DNA from: RGIG9608 sp045602425
GTDB taxonomy: Bacteria; Bacteroidota; Bacteroidia; Bacteroidales; Paludibacteraceae
Direction of reading: 5' to 3'
Length of the DNA: 64,000 nucleotides
Assembly: GCA_045602425.1 (NCBI GenBank)
Contig: JAZSBO010000021.1
Coordinates: 124,001-188,000 of the forward strand
Part shown: piece by piece, positions 42,476 through 51,709 of the stretch
Layout of the letters: each line of letters opens with the position of its first letter
Numbering within the stretch: position 1 is the stretch's first letter
Notes under the pieces: generated by a model
The model's database searches: none
Seen by the model: the letters and a program-made list of their open reading frames with translations, nothing else
Told to the model about the DNA's origin: nothing
Position numbers and translations under genes: made by a program

Positions 42476-43441
42476 ATGAAAAAATTTGCATTATTTGGAG
42501 CAGCAGGCTATATTGCTCCACGACATCTACGAGCAATAAAAGATACCAATAATACATTAGTTGCTGCATATGATAAATTTGATAGTGTAGGCATTCTTGA
42601 TAGTTATTTTCCTAATGCTACATTCTTTACTGAGTTCGAAATATTTGATAGATATTGTTCGAAAATAAAAAATACAGATCAAAAATTAGATTATGTTTCT
42701 ATTTGTACACCAAACTATTTACATGATGCACATATTCGATATAGTTTACGACTTGGCACTGATGTTATTTGCGAAAAACCACTTGTACTAAATCCTTGGA
42801 ATATAGATCAATTAGCCAAGATCGAAAAAGAAACAGGACATCATATAAATACTATTCTTCAACTTCGTTTACATGATTCTATTATTAATTTAAAAAAGAA
42901 AATAGATGCCTCCAACGAAAACAAAATTTTTGATGTTGATTTAACTTATATCACTTCGCGTGGGAATTGGTATTATACAAGTTGGAAAGGTAATATTCAT
43001 AAAAGTGGAGGAATTGCTACTAATATAGGCGTTCATTTCTACGATATGCTACAATGGATTTTTGGTAAAGTAACACGTAATGTTGTACATGTTTTATCGC
43101 ATGACCGTTGTGCAGGATATCTTGAGTTAGAAAAAGCTCGAGTACGTTATTTTCTCAGTATAAATGCAGACAACTTACCAGAAAATGCAGTACAAGGTGA
43201 GAAACGTACTTTTAGAACGATTAGCATTGATGGCGAAGAATTTGAATTTAGTCAAGGTTTTACGGAATTGCATACCGAAAGCTATCGAAAAATAATTGAA
43301 GGAAATGGATTTGGTATAGAAGATGCACGTGAATCAATAAATATAGTGCATACAATTCGTAATTCACAGCCAATAGGTTTAAAAGGAGATTATCATCCTT
43401 TAGCAAAATTGACATTGTCAGAACATCCATTCGGGTGGTAA
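42476..43441 (+). CDS. wlbA: UDP-GlcNAc(A) 3-dehydrogenase (WlbA/WbpB-like), backbone copy
   Basis: This 321-residue Gfo/Idh/MocA oxidoreductase has FALFGAAGYIAPRHLRAI, CEKPLVLNPWNID and GGIATNIGVHFYDMLQWIFG, matching the copy at 34428 along its full length with only scattered differences. It is AT-rich and sits in the complete wlbC-wlbB-wlbA order. It oxidises the C3 of UDP-GlcNAcA. It is the last + strand gene before a convergent terminator. Whether both copies are needed is an open question. Confidence 0.88.
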   Translation: MKKFALFGAAGYIAPRHLRAIKDTNNTLVAAYDKFDSVGILDSYFPNATFFTEFEIFDRYCSKIKNTDQKLDYVSICTPNYLHDAHIRYSLRLGTDVICEKPLVLNPWNIDQLAKIEKETGHHINTILQLRLHDSIINLKKKIDASNENKIFDVDLTYITSRGNWYYTSWKGNIHKSGGIATNIGVHFYDMLQWIFGKVTRNVVHVLSHDRCAGYLELEKARVRYFLSINADNLPENAVQGEKRTFRTISIDGEEFEFSQGFTELHTESYRKIIEGNGFGIEDARESINIVHTIRNSQPIGLKGDYHPLAKLTLSEHPFGW

Positions 43442-43470
43442 AAAAAGGTAAGATTAATCCTACCTTTTTT
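43441..43470. terminator. Bidirectional terminator between wlbA and the DUF4270 gene
   Basis: AAAAAAGGTA (43441-43450) pairs with TACCTTTTTT (43461-43470) with an inner GATT/AATC. A-run on one side and T-run on the other serve both convergent genes, and the stem covers parts of both stop codons. Confidence 0.85.
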
Positions 43471-44866
43471 AAAATCCAGTATATAAAAGTTTTAATCTTA
43501 ATGGTGAAAATATATTTGAGCCACTTCTTATAGAAATTCCACTCAAATTAAATAATGAAGTTACCGACGTTATATAACTTCCATCATTAGAAGATATTGC
43601 ATCTATTGGGAGTATAACCATTTCCAATTGATCTGTTTCAGAAGGGTTGTTTTTAAGATACCTATTTAAAAGATATGCCATATCAAATGAATAGATTTTA
43701 GTTGAATTGTCATAATACCCAATTACAGATGTGGAATCTGCACTTGTTGGTAAACCTTTATTGATAAAGTAATCAGCCAATAAGTCTTTTTTCAATAAAA
43801 GAAGATATTCAGGATTTTTTAATTTCACCAACGCATCAGTTTCCTCAACAACTTCTAATTCTAACAATGCTTGATTGATAGACAAATGATTGTCAGCTAT
43901 TTTATCTTTTATTTTCGTTGCCATTTTCCCAATAGGAATTGTAACGTTTGTATAAATACCTGCAGGCGATTTTATAAAATTTAAGCTATCAATAGCATTT
44001 AAATTCGTCTTTACTTCTTCTTTGTCTGCGTGAACGATTCTATTTATTTGACGAACATCTTTGTTTACTGCATAATTAACCCATGTCGTAACAATATCCG
44101 ATTTTTCTTCTCCATTAATATTGTAAATACGTGTATAGTGATAATACAATCGTAAATCTATCTGTGCTAAATGCAATATTGTAGAAGAACCATAATCCGT
44201 TGTTATGTAAAATCCCTTGAATTTTTCTTGAAAAGCATCAATGCTTTCATAAGCTTTTTCATCTAAATTAAAAAAGCGTTCTGCATAACTTTTATCCAAC
44301 TTATATTTTATATAAGGAATGTAAGTTGAGTCTGTCAATACAGAATCGGGTTGAGAATAGTCTATTGAAGTTAGAACCTTTTTACCTATTGGAGTTGCAT
44401 CTGAAGAAATATATTCCTCTATATTTAAGTTCGAATAATAAAGAGTAGTGTAGTCAATGCATTTTTTATCAATCTCATACAAACAAAACTCCAAAGGAGA
44501 ATTTTTAGACCCTGACCACGATTTATAGTACATATATAAAACTAAAGAGTCTGCTGCTGCATCTTTTATTGATTCAGAATCTTTTATAGGAAATTTATAA
44601 TTGATAGGAGGTGCTATTTGAAATAACAAATCGGCTTTAGTTGTTCCATAACGTTGATTGTATATTTCACCTAACAAAAACGTATCATTTTGTAAAAAAA
44701 TTGAATCTACGAAGTAATTTGATGTTGATAAATGAAACGTATCTGTACAAACATAAATGGAGTCGTGTTCAGGTTTTATAGAATTACCTAAATTCATATC
44801 ATTGTCCTTACAACTGAAAAATGTAACGACAAGAAAAAAAACTACAAATAATTGAGTTATTTTCAT
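43469..44866 (-). CDS. DUF4270 lipoprotein
   Basis: This 465-residue protein has a lipoprotein signal peptide with cysteine at residue 19 (VVTFFSCKDNDMN). The sequence GNSIKPEHDSIYVCTDTFHLSTS and the repeated beta-strand character match DUF4270, a Bacteroidales surface or outer-membrane lipoprotein family of unknown role. In Bacteroidales this family typically lies next to the short glycogen-synthase gene, as here (4 bases downstream of it). SusE/F-like carbohydrate handling has been suggested by context only. Confidence 0.85.
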   Translation of the reverse strand: MKITQLFVVFFLVVTFFSCKDNDMNLGNSIKPEHDSIYVCTDTFHLSTSNYFVDSIFLQNDTFLLGEIYNQRYGTTKADLLFQIAPPINYKFPIKDSESIKDAAADSLVLYMYYKSWSGSKNSPLEFCLYEIDKKCIDYTTLYYSNLNIEEYISSDATPIGKKVLTSIDYSQPDSVLTDSTYIPYIKYKLDKSYAERFFNLDEKAYESIDAFQEKFKGFYITTDYGSSTILHLAQIDLRLYYHYTRIYNINGEEKSDIVTTWVNYAVNKDVRQINRIVHADKEEVKTNLNAIDSLNFIKSPAGIYTNVTIPIGKMATKIKDKIADNHLSINQALLELEVVEETDALVKLKNPEYLLLLKKDLLADYFINKGLPTSADSTSVIGYYDNSTKIYSFDMAYLLNRYLKNNPSETDQLEMVILPIDAISSNDGSYITSVTSLFNLSGISIRSGSNIFSPLRLKLLYTGF

Positions 44867-44870
44867 ACTT

Positions 44871-45677
44871 CTACAAACTCTTATAGAGAGAAATGTAAGG
44901 TTCTACATAATCTTCTACATAATCCAAAAGTTTTTTATTTTGTTCTTTTGAATATTTCATCAATGATGAATTGACATTCTCTGTTCCTACTATTACAGCA
45001 TCAGAAAATTTAATAGCTAACTTCGATAAATCATCATAAGAAACATTCTTTTGTTTAATTAACATAATATCATCATCAGTTATGCCATCCATCATTAGTT
45101 TATCTGAAAAATCTTTCGAGAACATATTCTTAAACTGGTCATCGTAAAGCGAATAAACGATTTTTGATGCAGAGAAAAATGGATCATCATTATAAACTTT
45201 TTTTACATATAATGGAGTCAATGCTGTCATCCAACCATGACAATGAATAATATCTGGTGTCCAACGTAGTTTTTTTATTGTTTCTAACACGCCACGTACG
45301 AAAAATATCGAACGATCTTCATTATCATCGAACTCTTTTCCATTCTCATCAACAAAAACTGCTTTTCTTTGAAAATAATCTTCATTATCAATAAAATATA
45401 CTTGCATACGAGCAGCCTGTATTGATGCCACCTTAATGATAAGAGGGTGATCAGTATCGTTTATTATAAGATTCATTCCAGAAAGGCGTTGTACTTCATG
45501 CAATTGATTGCGACGCTCATTGATGCAGCCAAAACGTGGCATAAATATACGTATCTCTAAACCATTTTCTTGCACACTTTGAGGAAGTTTACGACACAAT
45601 TGCGACATAATTGTTTCTGGTAAATAAGGTGTTATTTCCTGCGAAATAAACAAAACTCTTAATGGATTTTGTGGCAT
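44871..45677 (-). CDS. Short glycogen/starch synthase-like protein (GT5 N-terminal domain only)
   Basis: This 268-residue protein starts PLRVLFISQEITPYLPET and contains TPDIIHCHGWMTALTPLYVKK near residue 143 and VYSLYDDQF near 173, the starch-catalytic (GT5) domain. Full glycogen synthases have about 470 residues with a second Rossmann domain that binds ADP-glucose; that half is missing here. Bacteroidales commonly carry this short form, so the truncation is a family trait and not a fresh deletion. Catalysis alone is doubtful. A candidate promoter with a TATCTTTG -7 box lies upstream. Confidence 0.85.
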   Translation of the reverse strand: MPQNPLRVLFISQEITPYLPETIMSQLCRKLPQSVQENGLEIRIFMPRFGCINERRNQLHEVQRLSGMNLIINDTDHPLIIKVASIQAARMQVYFIDNEDYFQRKAVFVDENGKEFDDNEDRSIFFVRGVLETIKKLRWTPDIIHCHGWMTALTPLYVKKVYNDDPFFSASKIVYSLYDDQFKNMFSKDFSDKLMMDGITDDDIMLIKQKNVSYDDLSKLAIKFSDAVIVGTENVNSSLMKYSKEQNKKLLDYVEDYVEPYISLYKSL

Positions 45678-45702
45678 AATTTTGTATTTTATTTTTGATA
45701 TG

Positions 45703-45736
45703 CAAAGATATAAAAAAAAAAGTACAAAAAAGCAAA
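45703..45736 (-). promoter_or_regulatory. Promoter for the short glycogen synthase gene
   Basis: On the minus strand TTTG (45736-45733) and TATCTTTG (45710-45703) are separated by 22 bases, matching the Bacteroidota TTTG / TAnnTTTG pattern. The predicted start is near 45697, about 20 bases before the ATG. Confidence 0.6.
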
Positions 45737-45871
45737 TGCCTAATTCAAAAAAAGTTACCTTTGCCTCAATTTTTGAAAAATATAACCGAATAATTTTTAT
45801 TGCCTATGGTATAAATGCGTGTATTGATACGCACATCTTGAAAATATTGGAAATAGCGTTTTAAGTCGCTC

Positions 45872-45999
45872 TTGGGTCTTGAAAACTGGACACTTTTAAG
45901 ATTTCTTACCAAGAATAAGCCTAAAATGAACACGCAAGGAGCGTGGGCTTTGTTCGTTTATTTGGTAAGAAAGGTAGTCCAGAAATCCTCAAGACCCAA
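45872..45999 (+). ncRNA. ssrS: Rod-shaped RNA, likely 6S RNA (6S-Flavo-like)
   Basis: A long imperfect hairpin: outer stem TTGGGTCTTGA/TCAAGACCCAA (45872-45882 with 45989-45999), CTGGAC/GTCCAG (45886 with 45977), an asymmetric bubble, TTTCTTACCAA/TTGGTAAGAAA (45902 with 45962), then AAGCC/GGCTT and a CACGC-AAGGA-GCGTG tip. A closing stem, central bubble and terminal stem are the 6S plan; 6S RNA binds the vegetative RNA polymerase and mimics an open promoter. I cannot check it against a covariance model, and a different regulatory RNA is possible. It lies in a 446-bp gap and points toward the small exported protein gene. Confidence 0.5.
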
Positions 46000-46123
46000 A
46001 GAAAACAAAATTTAGCACCACGCTATTTTTATGTGCGTAAGTTTAAAATTTTCTGGTGCCACGGAGTAACCCGAAAAGCCTTAAAGTGAGTAGGAAAAAT
46101 CTAAAAAACAAATTTATAAGAAT
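46000..46123 (+). other. Region between the 6S-like RNA and the exported-protein gene
   Basis: Contains GCACCA (46014-46019) and TGGTGC (46056-46061), a 6-bp inverted repeat around a 36-base AT-rich loop, followed by GGAGTAACCCG. It may be a second RNA or the leader of the gene at 46124. No clear promoter box is visible. Confidence 0.25.
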
Positions 46124-46684
46124 ATGAATAAAAAAATTGCATTATTGGTAGCAATAGCAAGTTTTTCAATGACAGCTTTTGCTCAACAAACAGTAACTTA
46201 TGAAATGATAGAAAAGTGTGTTAATCCCAAAAAAGAATTAGAAAAAACTTATGAAATTTATGTAGCTTCGGATAATCACGCTTATCGTATAGGAGACGAT
46301 ATTACGATTGGAGTTCCTTTTAATGGAAAAAGATTTACATTTTTGCAATCAGAACTAGGGCAAGCTGGTGCTATTTTGATAGGAACAGCACCAGGATTAA
46401 GTGCAGAGTATGCGGGAACAAAAATGAAAATTAAAAAGATTTCCGTAGATGGTTCTAAAAAGAAAGGAGCTTCGATTGAAATTCGTGCTCATTTACAAGG
46501 ATTAGGTGGTGTTCTTATTCAGTTTGAAAATGCTTTACAGAATGGAGAAATTAAAGGTTTAGGAATGACATCTGATGCTGCAATGGAGCAATTGAAGAAA
46601 GAAAAAGAAAAATTAGAAATGGAATTGATTTCTGAAGAAGAATATAATAAACGAAAAGAAGAGCTGATGAAATACATTAAATAA
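46124..46684 (+). CDS. Small exported protein of unknown function with charged C-terminal helix
   Basis: This 186-residue protein has a signal peptide (MNKKIALLVAIASFSMTAFAQ). The middle part is probably a beta-rich domain (IYVASDNHAYRIGDDITIGVPFNG, GTKMKIKKISVDGSKKK). The end, MEQLKKEKEKLEMELISEEEYNKRKEELMKYI-like, has the look of a SHOCT motif (short helical E-x-x-x-x-K-x-E-L-L). Function is unknown; it is probably periplasmic. It converges on the PPDK_N gene through a strong terminator. Confidence 0.8.
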   Translation: MNKKIALLVAIASFSMTAFAQQTVTYEMIEKCVNPKKELEKTYEIYVASDNHAYRIGDDITIGVPFNGKRFTFLQSELGQAGAILIGTAPGLSAEYAGTKMKIKKISVDGSKKKGASIEIRAHLQGLGGVLIQFENALQNGEIKGLGMTSDAAMEQLKKEKEKLEMELISEEEYNKRKEELMKYIK

Positions 46685-46691
46685 CACATAA

Positions 46692-46724
46692 AAAAGAATA
46701 GCGATGCAATATCGCTATTCTTTT
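46692..46724. terminator. Bidirectional terminator
   Basis: AAAAGAATAGCGAT (46692-46705) pairs perfectly with ATCGCTATTCTTTT (46711-46724) around GCAAT. The A- and T-runs serve both convergent genes; the stem overlaps the stop codon of the minus-strand gene at 46723. Confidence 0.9.
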
Positions 46725-49698
46725 ATTCTCCTTTTGGTTTTAGAATCACACCAATACTTTTTCGTCCATCAACTTTTATTACAATCGGTTTTTTAAAACG
46801 TACATGTCGCAAATATGTTGTCTCTTCATATGCTGGCAAAGAATTTAAATAGTCAATATCATAAAATCCATCGTTGTTATACGGATTAATAGTAAGATAT
46901 GAAACACCAAATGAGGTTAAGTTTTGGAAGAAATGCGTACCTTGACTCGGCTCTATACGATAATTAGACAAACCAGACTCTACAATAACACGAGCATTAC
47001 TTATATGTGGCCATTTAACAGGAATACCCAACCACGTATCGTTGGATCCCCATCGTCCGGGACCGACTAATATATAGTGTCGATTTTCTTTCTGCATTTT
47101 TTCATTTAGTTTTTCTACCTCGTACGCAATAAGCTGATTGTAACTTGGATTAAATGTATCGGGTTTTACATAAATAATATCGCAAACACTACTATCTATG
47201 CCATGTCCAAGTGCGTTTTCCGAAGAAATAATTAAATTCTCTTTAGGTATTGCCCCAACTTCTTCTGTAATAACCTCTTTCGTATCTACAATAGGACGTA
47301 TTTGTAACAAATAAAAACGATTGAGATTTTGATTATAATCCAAATTAACAGCAAATTCTATCTCTACTGGTCGTCCCATTTCCAATTGCGAAATGCGTAA
47401 TACTTCTTGCAAAATTTCAGCTAATGGGAACGCATTATGTTGCAATATATTTGCAAAGGTTATCACTTTACGACCTCCGTCATAAATACCATCATAGAGC
47501 ACTTGATCGTAAACATCGTAGGTAGAGGCCAAAAGTCGTAAACTACCATCGTTTTCAGCATCTCGCACACTTACTTTCAAAAGATTAAAACTATCATCTA
47601 CTTCAGGAATAAAATCTTTTTGGCTTAAATCTAATGCATAAAAATAAGTTTGTGTCTCACGCAAAGCAAAATCAAGTGTACTTGTCTGTAAAACGTGATG
47701 TGGATGTTTGGGCGAAAAACGCAAAGTCATACCACCATCTACAATATATTTTCCAAGTCCCATAGCTACATTTGCGATGCCATCTTCAGCTTTTTCTTCG
47801 CCAATAGGATAATAATTCAACGAACGAACCACACCTGAAAAAGAAGGGTAGTAGCGATTACCATAGCTTTGTCCACAAATTTCCTGCAATACAACGGCCA
47901 TTTTCTCCTCGTCAATCACATTGTGTGTAGCTCGCATATAAGCCTTGCTTGCTTTGTAAAAAACAGAAGCATAAACAGCTTTCACTGCTTGACAGACATT
48001 AGGATACATTCGTTCAAAATCATTCTCATTGTAAGGGACCATGTATGTTGAATAAATCCCTGCAAAAGGTTGATAATGAGAATCTTCCAATAAACTTGAC
48101 GAGCGAACAGCCAAAGGTGCTTTTATTACATTAAGAAATGCACTTAAATCTTCGCGTACAGATTGAGGTAAACGTGCAGCCAAAAATGTTTTTAAGATAT
48201 CATCATCAGTAGCGTCCGATAATGCGATCGGATAAAGCTGATTAGACTCCATAAATTCCAAAAATATATCGGTACATAATACCAACGTTTTAGGAACAGT
48301 TATCTGAACTCCATCAAACTCATCCAACTGTGTATTGCGTTTTATCATTGAGTCAATAAAAGCTAAACCACGCCCCTTGCCACCAAGTGAACCATTTCCA
48401 ATACGAGCGAAATTAGAGTACTGATCAAATCTATCTTTCTGGAAAACAGCTACTACACCACGGTTTTTAGTTTTACGATATGCCACAATTGCACCAAATA
48501 TAATCTGTCGAGCTCGTTGAATATTTTCAGCATTATTCTGACCAATACTTATATCACGCAAAAACTCTGCTAATGGAAACATTGCTCGTGAATACAACCA
48601 TTGTGAAATACGATTATGCAAAAGTTGCTCATAAAGTAAATCATCACTAACCTTAAATATCCCGTCTTGAAGGTCTTTCAAATTACGAACACGAAATTCT
48701 TCCTCACCTGTTACTGGATTGGAAAAGACTAAATCACCAAAACTAAAATAATCTGAAATAGCAGAACGTAATTCTCTGTGTAATGTTTTTGAGTTTTTAT
48801 TGATAAAATGCACATTGAGTTGTTCCGCAATTTTTCGATTAGACTCTTCGCTTGATTCGATAATGAACGGCATATCTTTATTTTCGCTACGAATCATCTC
48901 GCAAAGTTCGAATCCAACACGAGGTGTTTTTTTACCATTTTTCTTAAACGAGATGTCTGTAATTACACCCAAAATATTGTGTTTATATTTTTGATATAAA
49001 CCAACAGCTTCTTCGTACGTACGTGCCAAAAGAATTTTTGGACGTCCACGCATACGCAACATCTGTTCGTGGTCGTTCAAAGCTTCAGTCATAAATGATC
49101 GCGATTGTTTAAAAACAAAACGATATAATTTAGGCAGAATTGAAGAATAAAATCGAACAGAATCCTCAACAAAAAGAATAGCTTGAACGCCAACAGATTT
49201 GACATCTTCGTCAACATTCATCTTATCTTCGAGCAACTTAGTGATAGCCAACAACAAATTCGATTCGCCCAACCAACTAAAAACATAATCGATTGCACTT
49301 AAATCTTCTTTTGAAATACGGCGAGAAACTTCTCTCGAAAAAGGTGTTAAAACAATAATTGGTATTTCCGAATAGCGTTTTTTTATAACCTTTGCCCATT
49401 CAAAAGGATTAATCCTGTCTCCACTTGGCATTGATATAATCAAATCGAAATTCCGTTCTTCTAAAAGTCTTATTGCATCATCTTCATTCGAAACAAGTGT
49501 AAATCGGGGAGGATAACGCAAGTTCAACGATGTGTATTCATTAAAAATTTGTTCATCGATACGCCCATCTTCCTCTAACGCAAAAGCATCGTATTTACTT
49601 GCTAATAGAAGAATATTATAAATACGTTTCTGCATTAGATTTGCAAACGACGTATCTTTAAAATAAAGCTGTTTGAGATCTGTATTTTTTTTATCCAT
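46723..49698 (-). CDS. PEP/pyruvate-binding (PPDK_N) protein with two N-terminal receiver-like domains
   Basis: With the ATG at 49698 the protein has 991 residues. The first 340 contain two response-regulator-like domains (ERNFDLIISMPSGDR near 85; AILFVEDSVRFYSSIL near 178 and VITDISFKKNGKKTPRVGFEL near 250). From about 430 an ATP-grasp PPDK_N domain follows, with LGGKGRGLAFIDSM near 440, PLAVRSSSLLEDSHYQPFAGIYSTY near 547 and FYLLQIRPI near 805. The phosphohistidine (TSHA) and TIM-barrel domains of PEP synthase are missing, so it cannot be a standard PEP synthase. It is coupled to glgB (TGATG junction), suggesting a regulatory phosphotransfer role near glycogen metabolism. The role is unproven. 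Confidence 0.8.
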   Translation of the reverse strand: MDKKNTDLKQLYFKDTSFANLMQKRIYNILLLASKYDAFALEEDGRIDEQIFNEYTSLNLRYPPRFTLVSNEDDAIRLLEERNFDLIISMPSGDRINPFEWAKVIKKRYSEIPIIVLTPFSREVSRRISKEDLSAIDYVFSWLGESNLLLAITKLLEDKMNVDEDVKSVGVQAILFVEDSVRFYSSILPKLYRFVFKQSRSFMTEALNDHEQMLRMRGRPKILLARTYEEAVGLYQKYKHNILGVITDISFKKNGKKTPRVGFELCEMIRSENKDMPFIIESSEESNRKIAEQLNVHFINKNSKTLHRELRSAISDYFSFGDLVFSNPVTGEEEFRVRNLKDLQDGIFKVSDDLLYEQLLHNRISQWLYSRAMFPLAEFLRDISIGQNNAENIQRARQIIFGAIVAYRKTKNRGVVAVFQKDRFDQYSNFARIGNGSLGGKGRGLAFIDSMIKRNTQLDEFDGVQITVPKTLVLCTDIFLEFMESNQLYPIALSDATDDDILKTFLAARLPQSVREDLSAFLNVIKAPLAVRSSSLLEDSHYQPFAGIYSTYMVPYNENDFERMYPNVCQAVKAVYASVFYKASKAYMRATHNVIDEEKMAVVLQEICGQSYGNRYYPSFSGVVRSLNYYPIGEEKAEDGIANVAMGLGKYIVDGGMTLRFSPKHPHHVLQTSTLDFALRETQTYFYALDLSQKDFIPEVDDSFNLLKVSVRDAENDGSLRLLASTYDVYDQVLYDGIYDGGRKVITFANILQHNAFPLAEILQEVLRISQLEMGRPVEIEFAVNLDYNQNLNRFYLLQIRPIVDTKEVITEEVGAIPKENLIISSENALGHGIDSSVCDIIYVKPDTFNPSYNQLIAYEVEKLNEKMQKENRHYILVGPGRWGSNDTWLGIPVKWPHISNARVIVESGLSNYRIEPSQGTHFFQNLTSFGVSYLTINPYNNDGFYDIDYLNSLPAYEETTYLRHVRFKKPIVIKVDGRKSIGVILKPKGE

Positions 49699-51707
49699 CA
49701 ATCAATCTTTTTTAATACCAAGGCAGTTCTACTCGGCAAATAAAGTTTCAGCCATCCTTTGTCATCAAGATGACTTACTTGTGTAAAATGACACACACTT
49801 TCGTCAACAAAACCAAAACCTCCGAACTCTTTAGAATCGGTATTAAGCACTATCTTGTATGAGCCAGGAGTTATTAGAATACCATAATCTGTAAACGATT
49901 TTTGTCCATTAAAATTCAGAACAAAAACTAAGTCACCACGACGATAGGCTACAACCTGATCACCTTCGTTATCCCAAAGTTTTTCGATGGGTAGTTCATT
50001 GAATTTTTTCATTGAATTTATCAATTTCAACATTGCTTTATCAAAATCGGCTAAATATCCGTAATTCAATGTTTTATCATCTCTTAAACTCCATTGACGA
50101 CGTGCATATTTGTGAGACCAATTATTTCCTTCACGAGGGAAATCAATCCATTCTGGATGCCCAAATTCATTACCCATAAAATTTAAATAGCCGCCATTTA
50201 TTGTTGTGGCAGTGACTAAACGTATGATTTTATGTAATGCTATGCCACGCGAAACCATAAAAGTTTCATCTCCTTTACGCATATGCCAATACATATCAGC
50301 ATCAATTAATCGGAAAATAATTGTTTTATCGCCAACCAAAGCTTGATCGTGACTTTCTGCGTAACTGATAGTTTTTTCATCAACTCTACGATTAGTCATT
50401 TCCCAAAAAATATGTCCTGCTTTCCAATCTTCATCTTTGACTTCTTTTATGTATTTAATCCAAAAATCAGGTATTCCCATTGCCATACGATAATCAAACC
50501 CCATTCCGCCATCTTTGATTTTAGCAGCAAGTCCTGGCATTCCACTCATTTCTTCTGCTATTGTAATAGCATTAGGATTAACTTCGTGAATTAATTCGTT
50601 AGCTAAAGTCAAATAACAAATAGCATCACCATCTTGATTTAAATTGTAATAATCTTCGTATCCATTAAAATCTTGCTCTAATCCATGATTGCGATAAATC
50701 ATAGATGTAACTCCATCAAAACGAAAACCATCGAAATGGTACTCGTCTAACCAATACTTACAATTAGAAAGTAAAAAGTGGAGTACCGCAGAACTTTCAT
50801 AATTAAAACAATAAGAATCCCAAGCAGGATGAACACGTTTTTCTCCTATATGAAAATACTGATAAGGAGTTCCATCAAAATTGCCAAGTCCTTCATTTTC
50901 ATTCTTTACCGAGTGCGAATGAATTATATCCATTATTACAGATATATTATTCGCATGTGCATCATCTATTAAATGTTTTAATTCTTCAGGAGTACCAAAA
51001 CGCGACGATGCGGCAAAAAAACTTGAAACATGATAGCCAAAAGATCCATAGTAAGGATGTTCTTGAATAGCCATAATTTGAATGCAGTTATAACCAGCAT
51101 CAACAATCCGAGGAAGAATATTAACGCGAAATTCTTCGTAAGTAGCAACTTTTTCGCTTTCCGATGCCATACCTATATGACATTCATAAATAAGCAGTGG
51201 TGTTTTCTTCGGTTTAAACTTTTTTACCTTAAACTGATATTTATCAATAGGATTCCAAACTTGTGCCGAAAATATTTTTGTATTTTCATCTTGTACAACC
51301 CGTTGAGCCCACGCAGGAATGCGTTCGCCACAACCACCCAACCAAGCAATTTTTAATTTATACAAATCGCCATGTTTTATATCATCTTCTTGCAATAATA
51401 ACTCCCAATTACCATTTCCTATAGGCTTCAAAGCATATCGTTCGTCTTCTTGCCAATTATTAAAATCTCCAATTAAAAAAATACTTGTTGCATTAGGAGC
51501 CCATTCACGAAAAACCCAACCTTTTTTCTGTTTATGTAATCCAAAAAACAAATAACCAGAAGCAAAATCTGACAAAGATTTACCTTTAACTATTGTATCT
51601 CGCTTATGCAAATAGTAGTTATAACGCCCTTCAATAGCCTCTGAATAAGGCTTTAACCAAGGATCGTTTTTTATCAATCTTAATGGTTTTCTTTTTATTA
51701 AACTCAT
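49698..51707 (-). CDS. glgB: 1,4-alpha-glucan branching enzyme, eukaryote-type
   Basis: The ATG at 51707 gives 669 residues. An N-terminal CBM48-type domain (FREWAPNATSIFLIGDFNNW near 70) precedes the GH13 barrel: DIIHSH near 260, the nucleophile in YHFDGFRFDGVTSMI near 325, the acid/base in ITIAEEMSGMPG near 383 and AESHDQALVG near 455. Lengths and motifs are closer to the eukaryotic glycogen-branching enzymes than to E. coli GlgB, as known for Bacteroidota. It makes alpha-1,6 branches in glycogen. It lies between the DUF2461 gene (stop 2 bases upstream) and the PPDK_N gene (1-base overlap). Confidence 0.93.
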   Translation of the reverse strand: MSLIKRKPLRLIKNDPWLKPYSEAIEGRYNYYLHKRDTIVKGKSLSDFASGYLFFGLHKQKKGWVFREWAPNATSIFLIGDFNNWQEDERYALKPIGNGNWELLLQEDDIKHGDLYKLKIAWLGGCGERIPAWAQRVVQDENTKIFSAQVWNPIDKYQFKVKKFKPKKTPLLIYECHIGMASESEKVATYEEFRVNILPRIVDAGYNCIQIMAIQEHPYYGSFGYHVSSFFAASSRFGTPEELKHLIDDAHANNISVIMDIIHSHSVKNENEGLGNFDGTPYQYFHIGEKRVHPAWDSYCFNYESSAVLHFLLSNCKYWLDEYHFDGFRFDGVTSMIYRNHGLEQDFNGYEDYYNLNQDGDAICYLTLANELIHEVNPNAITIAEEMSGMPGLAAKIKDGGMGFDYRMAMGIPDFWIKYIKEVKDEDWKAGHIFWEMTNRRVDEKTISYAESHDQALVGDKTIIFRLIDADMYWHMRKGDETFMVSRGIALHKIIRLVTATTINGGYLNFMGNEFGHPEWIDFPREGNNWSHKYARRQWSLRDDKTLNYGYLADFDKAMLKLINSMKKFNELPIEKLWDNEGDQVVAYRRGDLVFVLNFNGQKSFTDYGILITPGSYKIVLNTDSKEFGGFGFVDESVCHFTQVSHLDDKGWLKLYLPSRTALVLKKID

Positions 51708-51709
51708 AT

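Noticed and set aside
44871..45677. Recent truncation of a full-length glycogen synthase
   Set aside because: The missing second half is not present as a remnant downstream, and Bacteroidales commonly carry this short GT5-only form next to DUF4270.
45682..45864. 60-codon open frame between the short glycogen synthase gene and the 6S-like RNA
   Set aside because: It overlaps the divergent promoter of the minus-strand gene, is Lys/Ile-rich by AT bias and has no recognisable motif.
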